Positions 52,719 through 62,442 are shown, counted from the first letter of the stretch. The stretch is 64,000 nt of DNA from Dyadobacter jejuensis (GCF_003149085.1 NZ_QGDT01000007.1:1-64000); one strand, 5' to 3'. Numbers and translations are program-made. Notes: generated from the letters alone by a model not told the origin.

Positions 52719-53117
52719 ATGAAAATAGCGACTCATTTTATCTTGATTGACGACAGCTCCTTTGACCTGTTTATCTATGAAAAACTACTGTTGAAAAGTG
52801 GTATGGCACTCTCTGTACAAAAGTATTTTTCGGCAAAGGAAGCTTTCAACTGGATAAAAAATAATGCGGAAAATATGCCGGAATCGGTCATATTGCTCGA
52901 TCTTCAAATGCCCGATATGAATGGTTTCGAATTTGTAGACGAATACAGCGGCTTACCCGCCGAAACCAAGGAAAAAATCGATATTTTTATGCTCTCTTCC
53001 ACTATCGACAATAGAGACATAGAAAGAGTAAAATCCAATCCTTATATCCTGGACCTTCTCTCGAAGCCTTTGGATATAGAGATGCTGCATACGAATCTAT
53101 TAAGATTAAAGAAGTAG
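52719..53117 (+). CDS. Single-domain response regulator
   Basis: A 132-aa receiver: FILIDDSSFDLF, phosphoacceptor in ILLDLQMPDMNGFEF, then MLSSTID and LSKPLD. No output domain, CheY-like or phosphorelay intermediate. Last recognised gene of the operon, 3 bp after the hybrid kinase. Confidence 0.93.
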   Translation: MKIATHFILIDDSSFDLFIYEKLLLKSGMALSVQKYFSAKEAFNWIKNNAENMPESVILLDLQMPDMNGFEFVDEYSGLPAETKEKIDIFMLSSTIDNRDIERVKSNPYILDLLSKPLDIEMLHTNLLRLKK

Positions 53118-53167
53118 CAGCAATAACCATTCATGAAATCTATAAACCATAAAATCAATTCAATAAG

Positions 53168-53308
53168 ATGTTTTTCAGCCTATTCAAAATGGTTCAGGGG
53201 CGGTTCTCTAAAGATAAAATAGAAGCGGCTAAGACCAGTACTAAAAAAATTTCCCGGCAAGAAGCCCTTCAACAGATGAGGAATCTTGCCAAGAAATCGG
53301 ATTCTTAA
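53168..53308 (+). CDS. Possible 46-aa basic protein
   Basis: ATG 53168 to TAA 53308 encodes MFFSLFKMVQGRFSKDK and then a lysine-rich helical tail ending AKKSDS. It lies 50 bp after the response regulator and stops 5 bp before the converging araD. The short hydrophobic start and basic helix are protein-like, but no homologue is known to me. Confidence 0.4.
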   Translation: MFFSLFKMVQGRFSKDKIEAAKTSTKKISRQEALQQMRNLAKKSDS

Positions 53309-53313
53309 TATCC

Positions 53314-54018
53314 CTAACAGCCTTGCCCATAATAAGCATCTTTGCCATGCTTTCTGAAGTAGTGCTTCTCAATCATCGTGGACTTGATAGGACTAGTTTC
53401 AGGATTGATCTGCAGGGTTAAATAAGCCATTTTGGCGATTTCTTCGAGGACTATGGCATTATATATGGCCTTGGCGGGATCTTTCCCCCATGTAAATGGC
53501 CCATGACAAGCCACCAAAATCATCTCTACTTCCTGCGGACTCATGGCCCCTTCCTTTAGTGTTTGGATAATTTGATGCCCTGTTTCTATTTCATAATCCC
53601 GGGTAATGGCCTCATCGCTCATCACTGCTGTGACCGGAATAGGCTGCACCAAATGATCGGCATGGGTGGTTCCCAAGTTGGGAATAGCCTGCTGGGCCTG
53701 GGCCCAGGCCACGGCATAGGTAGAGTGCGTATGGCAGACCCCACCTATCTCTTCGAAATTTTTATATAATAAGGTATGTGTTTTAGTGTCGGATGATGGA
53801 CGTAAGTTTCCTTCGACAACTTGGTTCTCCAGATCGACCACCACGATATCCTCCACCCGTAAACGGCTGTAAGGAACCCCGCTGGGTTTTATGGCGATCA
53901 CACCGGCCTGTCTGTCTATGCCACTTACATTGCCAAAGGTGACGATGGCCAGGCTCTCCCGTGGAATCTCCATATTGGCCTCGTAGACCATCTCCTTCAA
54001 ATCCTTATACTTAGACAT
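53314..54018 (-). CDS. araD: L-ribulose-5-phosphate 4-epimerase
   Basis: A 234-aa class II aldolase-fold enzyme converting L-ribulose-5-P to D-xylulose-5-P. Metal and substrate motifs are FGNVSGIDR, AIKPSGVPY, the zinc ligands in VCHTHSTYAVAWAQA, and CHGPFTWG. Follows araB by 36 bp on the same strand. Complete. Confidence 0.96.
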   Translation of the reverse strand: MSKYKDLKEMVYEANMEIPRESLAIVTFGNVSGIDRQAGVIAIKPSGVPYSRLRVEDIVVVDLENQVVEGNLRPSSDTKTHTLLYKNFEEIGGVCHTHSTYAVAWAQAQQAIPNLGTTHADHLVQPIPVTAVMSDEAITRDYEIETGHQIIQTLKEGAMSPQEVEMILVACHGPFTWGKDPAKAIYNAIVLEEIAKMAYLTLQINPETSPIKSTMIEKHYFRKHGKDAYYGQGC

Positions 54019-54054
54019 ATTAGCTATTTTTTTAGAATGGCACCCCGCTGGTTC

Positions 54055-55710
54055 TTACACCACCTGATTGGCTATAAATACATTTTCCACAAAATCTCCT
54101 GCTTGCAAATACTTGCCATAAAGGTGCTGATAAATCTTGGATTCTGCCTCCCTTGGCGTGTATATGGCATCGAAGCCCGTGCCCATGGCCTGCTGGGCGG
54201 CATGCACATTGGGATGAATACCCGCTACTACCGACGCAAACATGGCCGCTCCTAAGGCGCAAGCCTGGTCGGCTCTGGCTACTTTAATAGGCACTTGCAG
54301 TACATCCGATAAGATTTGCATCACAAAGTCCGATTTACGAGCCACCCCGCCTATCGCTATTACCTCCTTAATCTTTACTCCTTCACTATCGAAACGCTCC
54401 ACGATACTCTTGGAGCCAAAAGCAGTACTTTCTACCAGGGACTTAAATATTTTGATGCTGGTTATCCCCAAATCCAACCCCATGATCGAACCCTTTAGGG
54501 TATGATTGGCATCGGGTGTTCTACGCCCATTGAGCCAGTCGACCGCCACCATATCGTCCTTCGTAACGGGAAGGGCCTTGGCCTTTTCGGCCAAGTATGG
54601 GATAATTTTATCATGGATTTCATCGGCTAGCTCACTCCCTAGCAAATCCTTCACCGGGTTCAGAATTAGCTTGGCAAACCAGGCATAAATATCGCCAAAG
54701 GCCGACTGCCCCGCTTCCATCCCAAGCATGCCCGGCAGCACCGAGCCATCGACCTGCCCACAAATCCCCTTAATGAGCAGATGTCCCACTTCGTCGTTGG
54801 GGGCCACCAGTATATCGCATGTCGACGTCCCGATGACCTTGCACAGGGCGTATGGTTCTATCATGGCCCCAACGGCACCCATATGCGCATCAAAGGCTCC
54901 GACACCAATCTTTACGTCGGCAGGTAAGCCCAGGCGCTGAGCCCACTCCGCCGAAATGGTACCCATGGCGGCATCGGCAGTATAAGTATCTTGATAAAGC
55001 TTGTCACGTAGCCCCGAGAGTAAGGGGTCTAGCTTCGTAAGAAAATCTTCGGACGGTAGCCCATCAAACTCCTCGTTCCACATGGCCTTATGGCCCGCCG
55101 CACACCTGGACCGCCTCAATGTCAGGGGATCGGTATTTCCCGTAAGTTGCGCAGAAATCCAATCGCAATGCTCTACCCAAGAAAAGGCCTTCTCCCTAAT
55201 GCGGTAGTCGGAACGCAAAGTCTTTAATATTTTTGCCCAGAACCATTCTGACGAATATATCCCCCCTACATACTTAGTAAAGTCTATTTCATAATTGCGC
55301 ACCAAATGATTGATTTCCTCAGCCTCCGCATTGGCCGTATGATCCTTCCATAGGATAAACATGGCATTGGGGTTGTCGGCAAATTCTGGAAGCATGGCTA
55401 AGGCTTGCCCCGACCGGTCGACGGCCACCGGAGTGCTCCCCGTTGTATCGATTGATATCCCCTTTATTTGTCCAGCTATGGAAGCGTCACATTGCCCCAA
55501 TGCGTCCACAACCGCCCCCTCCAGGCATTCTATATAATCCAATGGATGCTGCCTGAACTGTGATTTGCTGGCATCACAGTACAATTGTTGCTTCCATCGT
55601 GGATAGGCTCTCACCGCCGAGGCCTCTTCTTGCCCATTGGCAGCGTTTATTACCAAGGCCCTTACCGAGTCGGTACCATAGTCTATTCCTATAACATACT
55701 GGTCCTTCAT
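54055..55710 (-). CDS. araB: Ribulokinase
   Basis: A 551-aa FGGY kinase phosphorylating L-ribulose. IGIDYGTDSVRALVI is the phosphate-1 loop; KVIGTSTCDIL and the C-terminal IAIGGVARKSDFVMQILSD are family hallmarks. Operon with araD; araA (isomerase) is not in this window, so the set is split or reordered. The gap to araR contains a GTGT...ACAC dyad. Confidence 0.96.
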   Translation of the reverse strand: MKDQYVIGIDYGTDSVRALVINAANGQEEASAVRAYPRWKQQLYCDASKSQFRQHPLDYIECLEGAVVDALGQCDASIAGQIKGISIDTTGSTPVAVDRSGQALAMLPEFADNPNAMFILWKDHTANAEAEEINHLVRNYEIDFTKYVGGIYSSEWFWAKILKTLRSDYRIREKAFSWVEHCDWISAQLTGNTDPLTLRRSRCAAGHKAMWNEEFDGLPSEDFLTKLDPLLSGLRDKLYQDTYTADAAMGTISAEWAQRLGLPADVKIGVGAFDAHMGAVGAMIEPYALCKVIGTSTCDILVAPNDEVGHLLIKGICGQVDGSVLPGMLGMEAGQSAFGDIYAWFAKLILNPVKDLLGSELADEIHDKIIPYLAEKAKALPVTKDDMVAVDWLNGRRTPDANHTLKGSIMGLDLGITSIKIFKSLVESTAFGSKSIVERFDSEGVKIKEVIAIGGVARKSDFVMQILSDVLQVPIKVARADQACALGAAMFASVVAGIHPNVHAAQQAMGTGFDAIYTPREAESKIYQHLYGKYLQAGDFVENVFIANQVV

Positions 55711-55776
55711 ATCATAAAATAATTTAAGAATACCTTATTGATTTTCCCCGAACAAATATAAACAAATAATTCAATA

Positions 55777-55791
55777 GTGTTTTTTTGACAC
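55777..55791. promoter_or_regulatory. Candidate AraR operator
   Basis: GTGTTTTTTTGACAC is an imperfect inverted repeat in the 167-bp space before araB, the only clear dyad there. Assigning it to AraR rests on position. Confidence 0.4.
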
Positions 55792-55877
55792 ATTTATTTT
55801 TACGAAAATATGGTTCTGCCCCCCAAGTACTTAAAGACTACTGGGACGGAAATAATGAAAGAACTGTAGAAGGAAAA

Positions 55878-56585
55878 CTATTTCATGGCATCCGCCATGA
55901 AATTCCAAAAAGCGTGGAATTTTTCGTTATAACGCACTTTGTCTAGTCGGTAGAGAGTCGCTTTCTTGGTTGTAGAATGAATATTTTTCATTCCCGTATC
56001 GATCAATAAAGAAGTAGAAAGTAGCTTTCTGCTAAAATTGCGCCGATCGATCGGTACATTATAGATGGCCTCATACAACTTTTGTAATTGAGGTATAGTA
56101 AAAGTTTCGGACAGCAATTCGAAGCCAATAGGGTGTAAAGCGGCTTTATAACGTAGGTGGTCGATGGCCTCCAAAACCATTTGATTATGATCGAAAATAA
56201 GGCTAGGGCGCTTATCGAGCTCTATCCAAAAGGCATTATGGTTTTTTACCGATTCCTGATCCGACTCTTCGATTTTGATTAAGGCAAAGAAAACCACGGA
56301 GACGGTCCTTGAACCAGGATCTCTATTTTTCTCTCCTTTTACGGTCAGCTGCTCACAGTAAATATTGGTAAGGCCAGTCAAATCTTTTAATATCCTACTC
56401 GCTCCCTCTTCTAAGTCTTCGTTTGGAAACAGAAACCCACCCATCAACGACCAATTACCTGACTCGGGCTCTAGCTTTCTTTTAACTAATAATAATTTTA
56501 AATCCTTTCCATCAAAACCAAAAATAATACAATCAATGGCAACGAAGACTTTTAACGAATCGGGATATCTAACCATATAAGGCAA
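55878..56585 (-). CDS. araR: NUDIX-type arabinose regulator
   Basis: A 235-aa protein with an N-terminal NUDIX-like domain (about 10-150) whose box is degenerate (GGFLFPNEDLEEGASRILKDL), consistent with ligand binding without hydrolysis. A C-terminal winged helix follows (about 155-230, FTIPQLQKLYEAIYN, DRRNFSRKLL). Bacteroidota use such NrtR-family proteins as AraR. Location directly upstream of araB/araD on the same strand supports the role. Confidence 0.88.
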   Translation of the reverse strand: MPYMVRYPDSLKVFVAIDCIIFGFDGKDLKLLLVKRKLEPESGNWSLMGGFLFPNEDLEEGASRILKDLTGLTNIYCEQLTVKGEKNRDPGSRTVSVVFFALIKIEESDQESVKNHNAFWIELDKRPSLIFDHNQMVLEAIDHLRYKAALHPIGFELLSETFTIPQLQKLYEAIYNVPIDRRNFSRKLLSTSLLIDTGMKNIHSTTKKATLYRLDKVRYNEKFHAFWNFMADAMK

Positions 56586-57196
56586 TTGTTTGTTGAAGCG
56601 CTTAGAAGAAAAAACGATTTAGTACTACTAGACCTGGTTCTTTAGAAAGACGAAGTTTCTTAGTATTTCCCCTTCCACAGATAAAATTTAAATGAATAAG
56701 TTACAAAAGTAACACTATCCCATGGAGCTTCCATGCTACAACCACCCTTTTAGGGCTTCTATTCTAAAATTAATCACCCCTATTACCCGCTCCTCCCTGT
56801 TTTGTCTGATCCAATCGCTTCTATACTCCAAACGAAGGATCAAACATTTTTTTGCAACAATGTTGCATTCATAGAGAACATAACTATATTTGCAACATTG
56901 TTACATTTAAATTCCGACTTAGCTTCACCATCTAAACGGGATCCTTTTGGCTTAGGCTCCTTTTGATTGATACTCCATTATATGACCGAATATTACCCCT
57001 CCATCCCTATTCATCTTACTGCCTATCCACACCCTTCCTATCCTCTAGTGGGCCATAGAAAAATACTCATTTTAACCATGAAGCGAGGACCACCCTTACG
57101 CTGTAGGCGCCAAGCCGACGACAGTCCCTAAGTCTAACACCCCAAAAAAATCTTTTTCACCGATTATTATCCATGATTAATTTATCATTATTAAAA
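56586..57196. promoter_or_regulatory. Upstream region with paired 15-bp palindromes (Zur-like)
   Basis: Two near-identical dyads, TGCAACAATGTTGCA (56853-56867, perfect inverted repeat around a central base) and TGCAACATTGTTACA (56891-56905), lie 38 bp apart in the 600-bp gap before a His-rich lipoprotein gene. Their form suits a dimeric Fur/Zur-type metalloregulator. The remaining sequence holds no supportable gene. Confidence 0.55.
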
Positions 57197-58408
57197 ATGA
57201 AAACCATCTACAGCCATTCCTACCTCCTACTTATATTGGTAGCATTCGTATTTCAATCATGCCAAAAAGACAATCACGACCCTGAACCCGATGAAACTTC
57301 CAAAGAATTCACCTATCTAAGGGTGCTCGTATCGGATGTAAACAGTAACACGCTTTCATTATTAAAACCTGCCTCAGGCGAGATGGAAGGTTTTTCAGCA
57401 AAATTCCCCAAATCCGCGCTTTACACGACGGAGTCGGGAAGATTGGCCGGGATCGTTCACCGGGAAAATAATCTTACCGAAACGTTTGATATCGGTCTTG
57501 AATTTCATGGCGATCATATCGGTACGGTTGGCACACCCAAATTCGGGGCCTTACTAGGTGAATCGGCCTTACCTACCCATTTTAAAAGTAAATATGGCCA
57601 AATACTTACCTTTAATGATGGCGATGGCACCCTGTCAGTGGCACAGGAGTCGGACGTGCATACTTCAGGTGCAAAATTCTCGACGATCCAGGCCGGTTTA
57701 TTGGTTCATCACGGAGCTATGGCTCTGTTCTCTAATGGGAATTATGCCGTTACCGTAAAGGACAATTCCATCAGTGGCGTGCTTCCTGAGCGTGTTAAAA
57801 TCATTAATTCGGCGGGGCAGACCATTCACGAGTCCACCTTGGCGGTGCAGGGCATTCATGGAAATGCCTCTGACGGTACTTACGCCGTGTTTGGATCGGC
57901 TAGCGGGGTATTCGTCGTAGAACAAGATGGAACACAGAGGTTAATTGAGTACCCATCCAGTTTTGAGACGGCCTGGTTTGGAACCATCCTAGAAACATCG
58001 ATTGCGGGAAAATTTATCGGCTATACGGCTGCTAAAGGGGCTTACCTAATCGACGTCACCGCCAATACCCTTACCCCAATTATCGAGAACACCGATATTA
58101 TGCAATGCAAAACCAGTTACGATCTATCGAAGCTTGGCGTGTTACTTCATTCGGGTGTTTTCAAATGGTATGACCTAGCCACCCTCAGCTTACAAAATGA
58201 GGGTTCCATCCTGGCGGCAACCGCTAAGGATGCCAGCCAAAAACCACAACTGGTCCTATCTCAACGATTTGCCTATATCACGCTTCCTACTTCCGGAGAG
58301 TTGCTTCAGGTGCGACTCCAAGATTTAGCCTCTCAGAGTAAGCATTCCATGGGGGGAACTCCTTATCAAATCACCCTATTAGGTTATGAAAGCAGTGTGG
58401 GGCATTGA
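57197..58408 (+). CDS. Beta-propeller lipoprotein, AztD-like zinc chaperone?
   Basis: A 403-aa protein from MKTIYSHSYLLL (an ATG 24 bp upstream is less likely), with lipobox FVFQSC and acidic follow-on. The body is repeated four-stranded blades rich in histidine at loop positions (EFHGDHIG, LLVHHGAMALFSNG, VQGIHGNASDGTYAVFG), as in AztD-type periplasmic zinc chaperones. The paired palindromes upstream would suit zinc-responsive control. Function is inferred from this combination, not proven. Confidence 0.6.
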   Translation: MKTIYSHSYLLLILVAFVFQSCQKDNHDPEPDETSKEFTYLRVLVSDVNSNTLSLLKPASGEMEGFSAKFPKSALYTTESGRLAGIVHRENNLTETFDIGLEFHGDHIGTVGTPKFGALLGESALPTHFKSKYGQILTFNDGDGTLSVAQESDVHTSGAKFSTIQAGLLVHHGAMALFSNGNYAVTVKDNSISGVLPERVKIINSAGQTIHESTLAVQGIHGNASDGTYAVFGSASGVFVVEQDGTQRLIEYPSSFETAWFGTILETSIAGKFIGYTAAKGAYLIDVTANTLTPIIENTDIMQCKTSYDLSKLGVLLHSGVFKWYDLATLSLQNEGSILAATAKDASQKPQLVLSQRFAYITLPTSGELLQVRLQDLASQSKHSMGGTPYQITLLGYESSVGH

Positions 58409-58510
58409 CCCACGCCTTTACCTATTAATAGGCCCCACTATACCTTCTATTCAAGGGTCTGTAGCCTTCCTGCTGCACCGATCCTATAACGCTTGCTAAA
58501 TAGCGCCTAT

Positions 58511-58549
58511 ACCGTAAAACTGCTCTCATTATTAGAGCGGTTTTACGGT
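58511..58549. terminator. Long hairpin between converging genes
   Basis: ACCGTAAAAC-TGCTCT pairs with AGAGCGGTTTTACGGT (16 bp with one G-T) around CATTATT. No T-tract, so terminator activity is probable but not certain. It lies between the lipoprotein gene and mtgA. Confidence 0.65.
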
Positions 58550-58640
58550 GTGGCTAATACCTTCTCTAATACTTGTAGGGGCCCATCCCAAGCACTTTCG
58601 GCAATTCGGGCATAACCACGGGGCTATAGACCTGAGCGAA

Positions 58641-59330
58641 TTATTTTAGTTCAGCGATGTATTTCTGCCCCCCTAGGTAGCGCATTTGCCGTACAATCTG
58701 TTGTGTACGTTTGTTAACATAAGCTGATGGGTTCTTAATAGACAATCGAATCGGATTGGGCAATACTGCAGCGATACGGGCGGCTTCCGCACGGGTAAGC
58801 CCCTTGGCAGCTTTTTTATAGTAGCGTTGCGAGGCAGCTTCGGCACCAAATGTTAAGCGACCCATTTCGGCCACATTAAGGTATACTTCCAGGATCCTTT
58901 CCTTGCCCCATATCAGTTCGATCAGGACGGTAAAATAGGCCTCTAATGCCTTGCGCACATAACTTCGGCCGTGCCATAAAAAGACATTTTTAGCCACTTG
59001 TTGGGATATGGTACTGGCGCCCCTGACCCTTTTTTTCTCGGCCGTCATGGCATTATAAATCTCATCGAAATCGAACCCCCAATGTGTTGGGAAATTCTGA
59101 TCCTCGGACGCTACCACGGCTAAGGCAAGCTCCTTAGATATATGCTCATAGGGCTCCCAATCTTTATATAACTTGGCATCGCCGTCTGAGGCCATGGCTT
59201 CCAGCTTGGTGCTGATCATATAAGGAGTAAACCATACCGGTACATATTTTAAAGTAATCACCCATACCAGGGAGATGATCACAGAATAAACCAAAAGTCT
59301 AAGTATTATAAATAAAAAGCGACTGAGCAT
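58641..59330 (-). CDS. mtgA: Monofunctional peptidoglycan glycosyltransferase
   Basis: A 229-aa GT51 enzyme that polymerises lipid II. One N-terminal TM (about 7-28). Conserved catalytic motifs: VASEDQNFPTHWGFD (catalytic Glu), RGASTISQQVAKNVFLW, and KERILEVYLNVAEMG with EAARIAAVLPNP. No transpeptidase domain, so the monofunctional type. Confidence 0.96.
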   Translation of the reverse strand: MLSRFLFIILRLLVYSVIISLVWVITLKYVPVWFTPYMISTKLEAMASDGDAKLYKDWEPYEHISKELALAVVASEDQNFPTHWGFDFDEIYNAMTAEKKRVRGASTISQQVAKNVFLWHGRSYVRKALEAYFTVLIELIWGKERILEVYLNVAEMGRLTFGAEAASQRYYKKAAKGLTRAEAARIAAVLPNPIRLSIKNPSAYVNKRTQQIVRQMRYLGGQKYIAELK

Positions 59331-59457
59331 ATAAATATTTAGGGTATAACTACGAAACTTAGCGGGTCAAATCACCTACAAATAACCGAAACTATTCAGG
59401 TTTCGCCAACGTTTCTAGTTTAAATCGGTTTTTAATTTTCACGAAACACCGACCTTC

Positions 59458-60735
59458 ATGAACGAAGAGATTCTAAGCTTTATTTGGCAATTTCAATACT
59501 TTGAAAAAAAAGAGCTCTTAACCGATGAAGGTCAGGCCATCACCGTTCATCAAATAGGCCAACGAAACAGGACTTCGGGTCCCGATTTTTCTGGAGCCCG
59601 CTTAGCCTTAGACCAACTCCTATGGGTCGGCGACGTAGAAATACACGTAAACGCCTCGGATTGGCACCGCCACCAACATGGTCCCGACCATGCCTATGAG
59701 TCGGTAATCCTGCATGTAGTATGGAATAATGACCAGCCTGTTGCCAGGAGGGACGGAACCCTGATCCCCACCCTAACACTCAACGGATTGGTACGGCAGT
59801 CGGTCATCACCCAATACCACCAGCTCGTGGACTCCCCCTTGCCCATCCCCTGCGCCGACCAGTTTGAGGCGGTGTCGAGCCTCGAAAAACTCGTCATGCT
59901 CGACCGGGTATTATTGGAGCGGCTTCAAAAAAAAGCGGACAAAATCCTGGAAATATGGACAGAAAATTTATCGGATTGGGAGGAAACGGTTTACCAGCTC
60001 CTCGGTCAACATTTCGGTTTCAAACTCAATGAAGCCCCATTTGCTCGGCTGTGTAGCCTTTTGCCTTGGAGGCTGATCCGACAACAAAAAGACAGAATAC
60101 TTCCCCTAGAGGCCCTTCTGTTTGGCACGGCGGGGCTCATCCCCGAGCACCCATCCGACGACTATGGGCTATCTCTACAGACGGAGTATGCCTTTTTATC
60201 AAAGAAGTACCAGCTGCATACCCAAATGGTCCCTACCGAATGGAAACTTCTAAGGCTACGACCCGTCGGATTTCCCACCATTCGGATCGCCCAATTTGCC
60301 CAGTACCTAGCTCAAAGTGAATCCTTATTCACGCATTTTGTAAACACCCCCAGTCTTTCAAAAATACAACAGATGTTTCATTTAAAACAGTCGCCCTATT
60401 GGGTGACCCATCATCAATTTGAAAAAACGAGTACCCGCCCCATCTCCTTCATGGGCAAGGAATCCACAAACACCCTAATTATTAATGTAGTAGCTCCCTT
60501 GCTGGTAGCCTACGGCACTACCCGCAAGCTTCCCGAGCTCATAGACAGGGCCTTGCTTTTCTTAGTATCCTTACCAGCCGAAAATAATCGAATCACCCGA
60601 CTCTGGAAAACCTTAGACATGAACGTTGGGACGGCCGCCGACTCCCAAGCCCTGTTGGAGTGGCATGCTCAATATTGCAGTCAAAAAAAATGCCTGCAGT
60701 GCACCGTAGGGGCCAAGCTGATAGAGCGAACTTAG
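59458..60735 (+). CDS. DUF2851 family protein
   Basis: A 425-aa soluble protein typical of Bacteroidota. The N-terminal part has GQRNRTSGPDFSGARLALD and VGDVEIHVNASDWHRHQHG, with alternating acidic/His residues resembling a metal-dependent nuclease or hydrolase core. The C-terminal end has a cysteine cluster (YCSQKKCLQC). Function not established. It starts 127 bp from the divergent mtgA and overlaps the converging small membrane gene by 4 bp. Confidence 0.88.
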   Translation: MNEEILSFIWQFQYFEKKELLTDEGQAITVHQIGQRNRTSGPDFSGARLALDQLLWVGDVEIHVNASDWHRHQHGPDHAYESVILHVVWNNDQPVARRDGTLIPTLTLNGLVRQSVITQYHQLVDSPLPIPCADQFEAVSSLEKLVMLDRVLLERLQKKADKILEIWTENLSDWEETVYQLLGQHFGFKLNEAPFARLCSLLPWRLIRQQKDRILPLEALLFGTAGLIPEHPSDDYGLSLQTEYAFLSKKYQLHTQMVPTEWKLLRLRPVGFPTIRIAQFAQYLAQSESLFTHFVNTPSLSKIQQMFHLKQSPYWVTHHQFEKTSTRPISFMGKESTNTLIINVVAPLLVAYGTTRKLPELIDRALLFLVSLPAENNRITRLWKTLDMNVGTAADSQALLEWHAQYCSQKKCLQCTVGAKLIERT

Positions 60736-60932
60736 CTCCTGCTAATCAGGTTAACGCCGGTCACCAAAAATACGGTCCCCAATAAAAATGGAACTACCGA
60801 ATTCCATTTGCTGACCGTTAGCCCCAATACGGGCTTATCGGATAAGTATGCTACGCAGGCGAAGAGCAATACCGATATCCCTAAAATTGTCAATAATGCC
60901 CCAAAGAAGCGTTTAAAGCGTGTACTTTCCAT
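60732..60932 (-). CDS. Small two-TM membrane protein
   Basis: A 66-aa product with two hydrophobic helices (about 10-28 and 44-62) joined by a short loop. It converges on DUF2851 with a 4-bp stop overlap. Family not named; real by composition and spacing. Confidence 0.65.
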   Translation of the reverse strand: MESTRFKRFFGALLTILGISVLLFACVAYLSDKPVLGLTVSKWNSVVPFLLGTVFLVTGVNLISRS

Positions 60933-61023
60933 GTTCAGGTACTATAAAATCATTTACATTATATAAAAAAATCCGTCAATCCAATCCGAATTAAAACATC
61001 CCCAATCAAAAGAATTCAGCGGG

Positions 61024-62442
61024 CTAAGCTATGGGTTTTATTCCCATTTCGGCCCCAATTTTGAGCATATAAGCATAAGCTGGCTCTAGCTCATTGGGAA
61101 TAAGTCCCTCCAAAATCGCCTCTCTAACGGCCTCTTTGATCTCCCCAACTTCCCGTGTGGGCTTAAGACCAAAGGCTTCCATAATTTGAGCTCCAGTAAT
61201 GACAGGCTGAAAATTACGCAGTTTGTCTCTTTCTTCAAGGTCCTTTAATTTCTGTTCTACCAAATCGAAATTCTGAACATATTTTTTAACCTTCAAAGGG
61301 TTTTTGGAGGTAATATCGGCCCTACAGAGTTTCATTAGGTCTTCGATATCCTCCCCCGCCTCTACCAAAAGCCGCCGCATAGCCGCATCAGTAATATTAT
61401 CCTTGGTGAGCACGATCGGTCTTAAATGCAAACGGACGAGCTTCTTTACAAAACGCATCTTTTCATTTAATGGGAGCTTCATTCTCCTAAAGATGGTAGG
61501 CACCATTCTAGCCCCTACTTCTTCATGATTATGAAAAGTCCAGCCCACTTTTTTATCGAATTTCTTGGTAGCAGGCTTGGCGATATCGTGAAGGATGGCC
61601 GCCCAGCGTAGCCAAAGGTCGTCGGTAGTTTCCGAAACATTATCCAGCACCTGAAGGGTGTGGTAAAAATTATCTTTATGTCCTTTTCCCTCTATATTCT
61701 CTACACCTTGCAGCTCGATCATCTCCGGAAAAATGATGCCCAACAATCCCGAATGATACAAGAGTTTAAAACCGTAGGAAGGGGTTTTGGCCAAAATAAT
61801 CTTATTGAGCTCATCGGAAATACGTTCCATAGAAACGATCGAGATCCGATCTTTCATGGCCATGATCGCCTCAAAGGTATCGGGTTCTATATCAAAATTG
61901 AGCTGGGTAGCGAACCTGATGGCCCGCATCATGCGCAATGGATCGTCCGAAAAAGTAATTCCGGGTTCTAGTGGAGTCCTTATAATCCTTTTGCGCAAGT
62001 CACGCAATCCATCAAAAGGATCTACTAGCTCTCCGAAGTCCTTTTTGTTAAGACTTATCCCCATGGCATTGATGGTAAAATCGCGACGGTTCTGATCGTC
62101 CTGCAGGCTTCCATCCTCCACGGCAGGTTTTCGGGAATCGGACTGATAGGACTCCCGGCGAGCTCCTACAAATTCGAGCTCCAAGTCGCCTTGCTTGATT
62201 TGAGCGGTGCCAAAATTCTTAAATATATGCACCTGCACCTGCGGGCCAAGCAGGGCTGCAACCCTTTCAGCTAGGGCTATACCACTACCCACCGTCACGA
62301 TGTCGATGTCTTTACTGGGACGTTTGAGTATCAAATCTCTAACAAAACCACCTATCAAATATACCTGCTCCCCTAGCCCTTCCGAAGCTTCCAAAACACT
62401 GGAAAGAATAGGGTACTCTGTTAATTCTTCTTTAAAATTCAT
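61024..62442 (-). CDS. CCA tRNA nucleotidyltransferase / poly(A) polymerase, HD-containing
   Basis: A 472-aa class II nucleotidyltransferase. The head is IGGFVRDLILKRPSKDIDIV (catalytic DxD), then RRDFTINAMGISLN, and DPLRMMRAIRFATQL. An HD phosphohydrolase domain follows (KDNFYHTLQVLDNV, WAAILHDIAKP). It matures tRNA 3' ends; the ssrA in this window, which lacks an encoded CCA, would be among its substrates. Confidence 0.95.
   Translation of the reverse strand: MNFKEELTEYPILSSVLEASEGLGEQVYLIGGFVRDLILKRPSKDIDIVTVGSGIALAERVAALLGPQVQVHIFKNFGTAQIKQGDLELEFVGARRESYQSDSRKPAVEDGSLQDDQNRRDFTINAMGISLNKKDFGELVDPFDGLRDLRKRIIRTPLEPGITFSDDPLRMMRAIRFATQLNFDIEPDTFEAIMAMKDRISIVSMERISDELNKIILAKTPSYGFKLLYHSGLLGIIFPEMIELQGVENIEGKGHKDNFYHTLQVLDNVSETTDDLWLRWAAILHDIAKPATKKFDKKVGWTFHNHEEVGARMVPTIFRRMKLPLNEKMRFVKKLVRLHLRPIVLTKDNITDAAMRRLLVEAGEDIEDLMKLCRADITSKNPLKVKKYVQNFDLVEQKLKDLEERDKLRNFQPVITGAQIMEAFGLKPTREVGEIKEAVREAILEGLIPNELEPAYAYMLKIGAEMGIKPIA

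Noticed and set aside
57060..57140. Possible cobalamin or other riboswitch before the lipoprotein gene
   Set aside because: No recognisable box or switch fold beyond short GC-rich segments.
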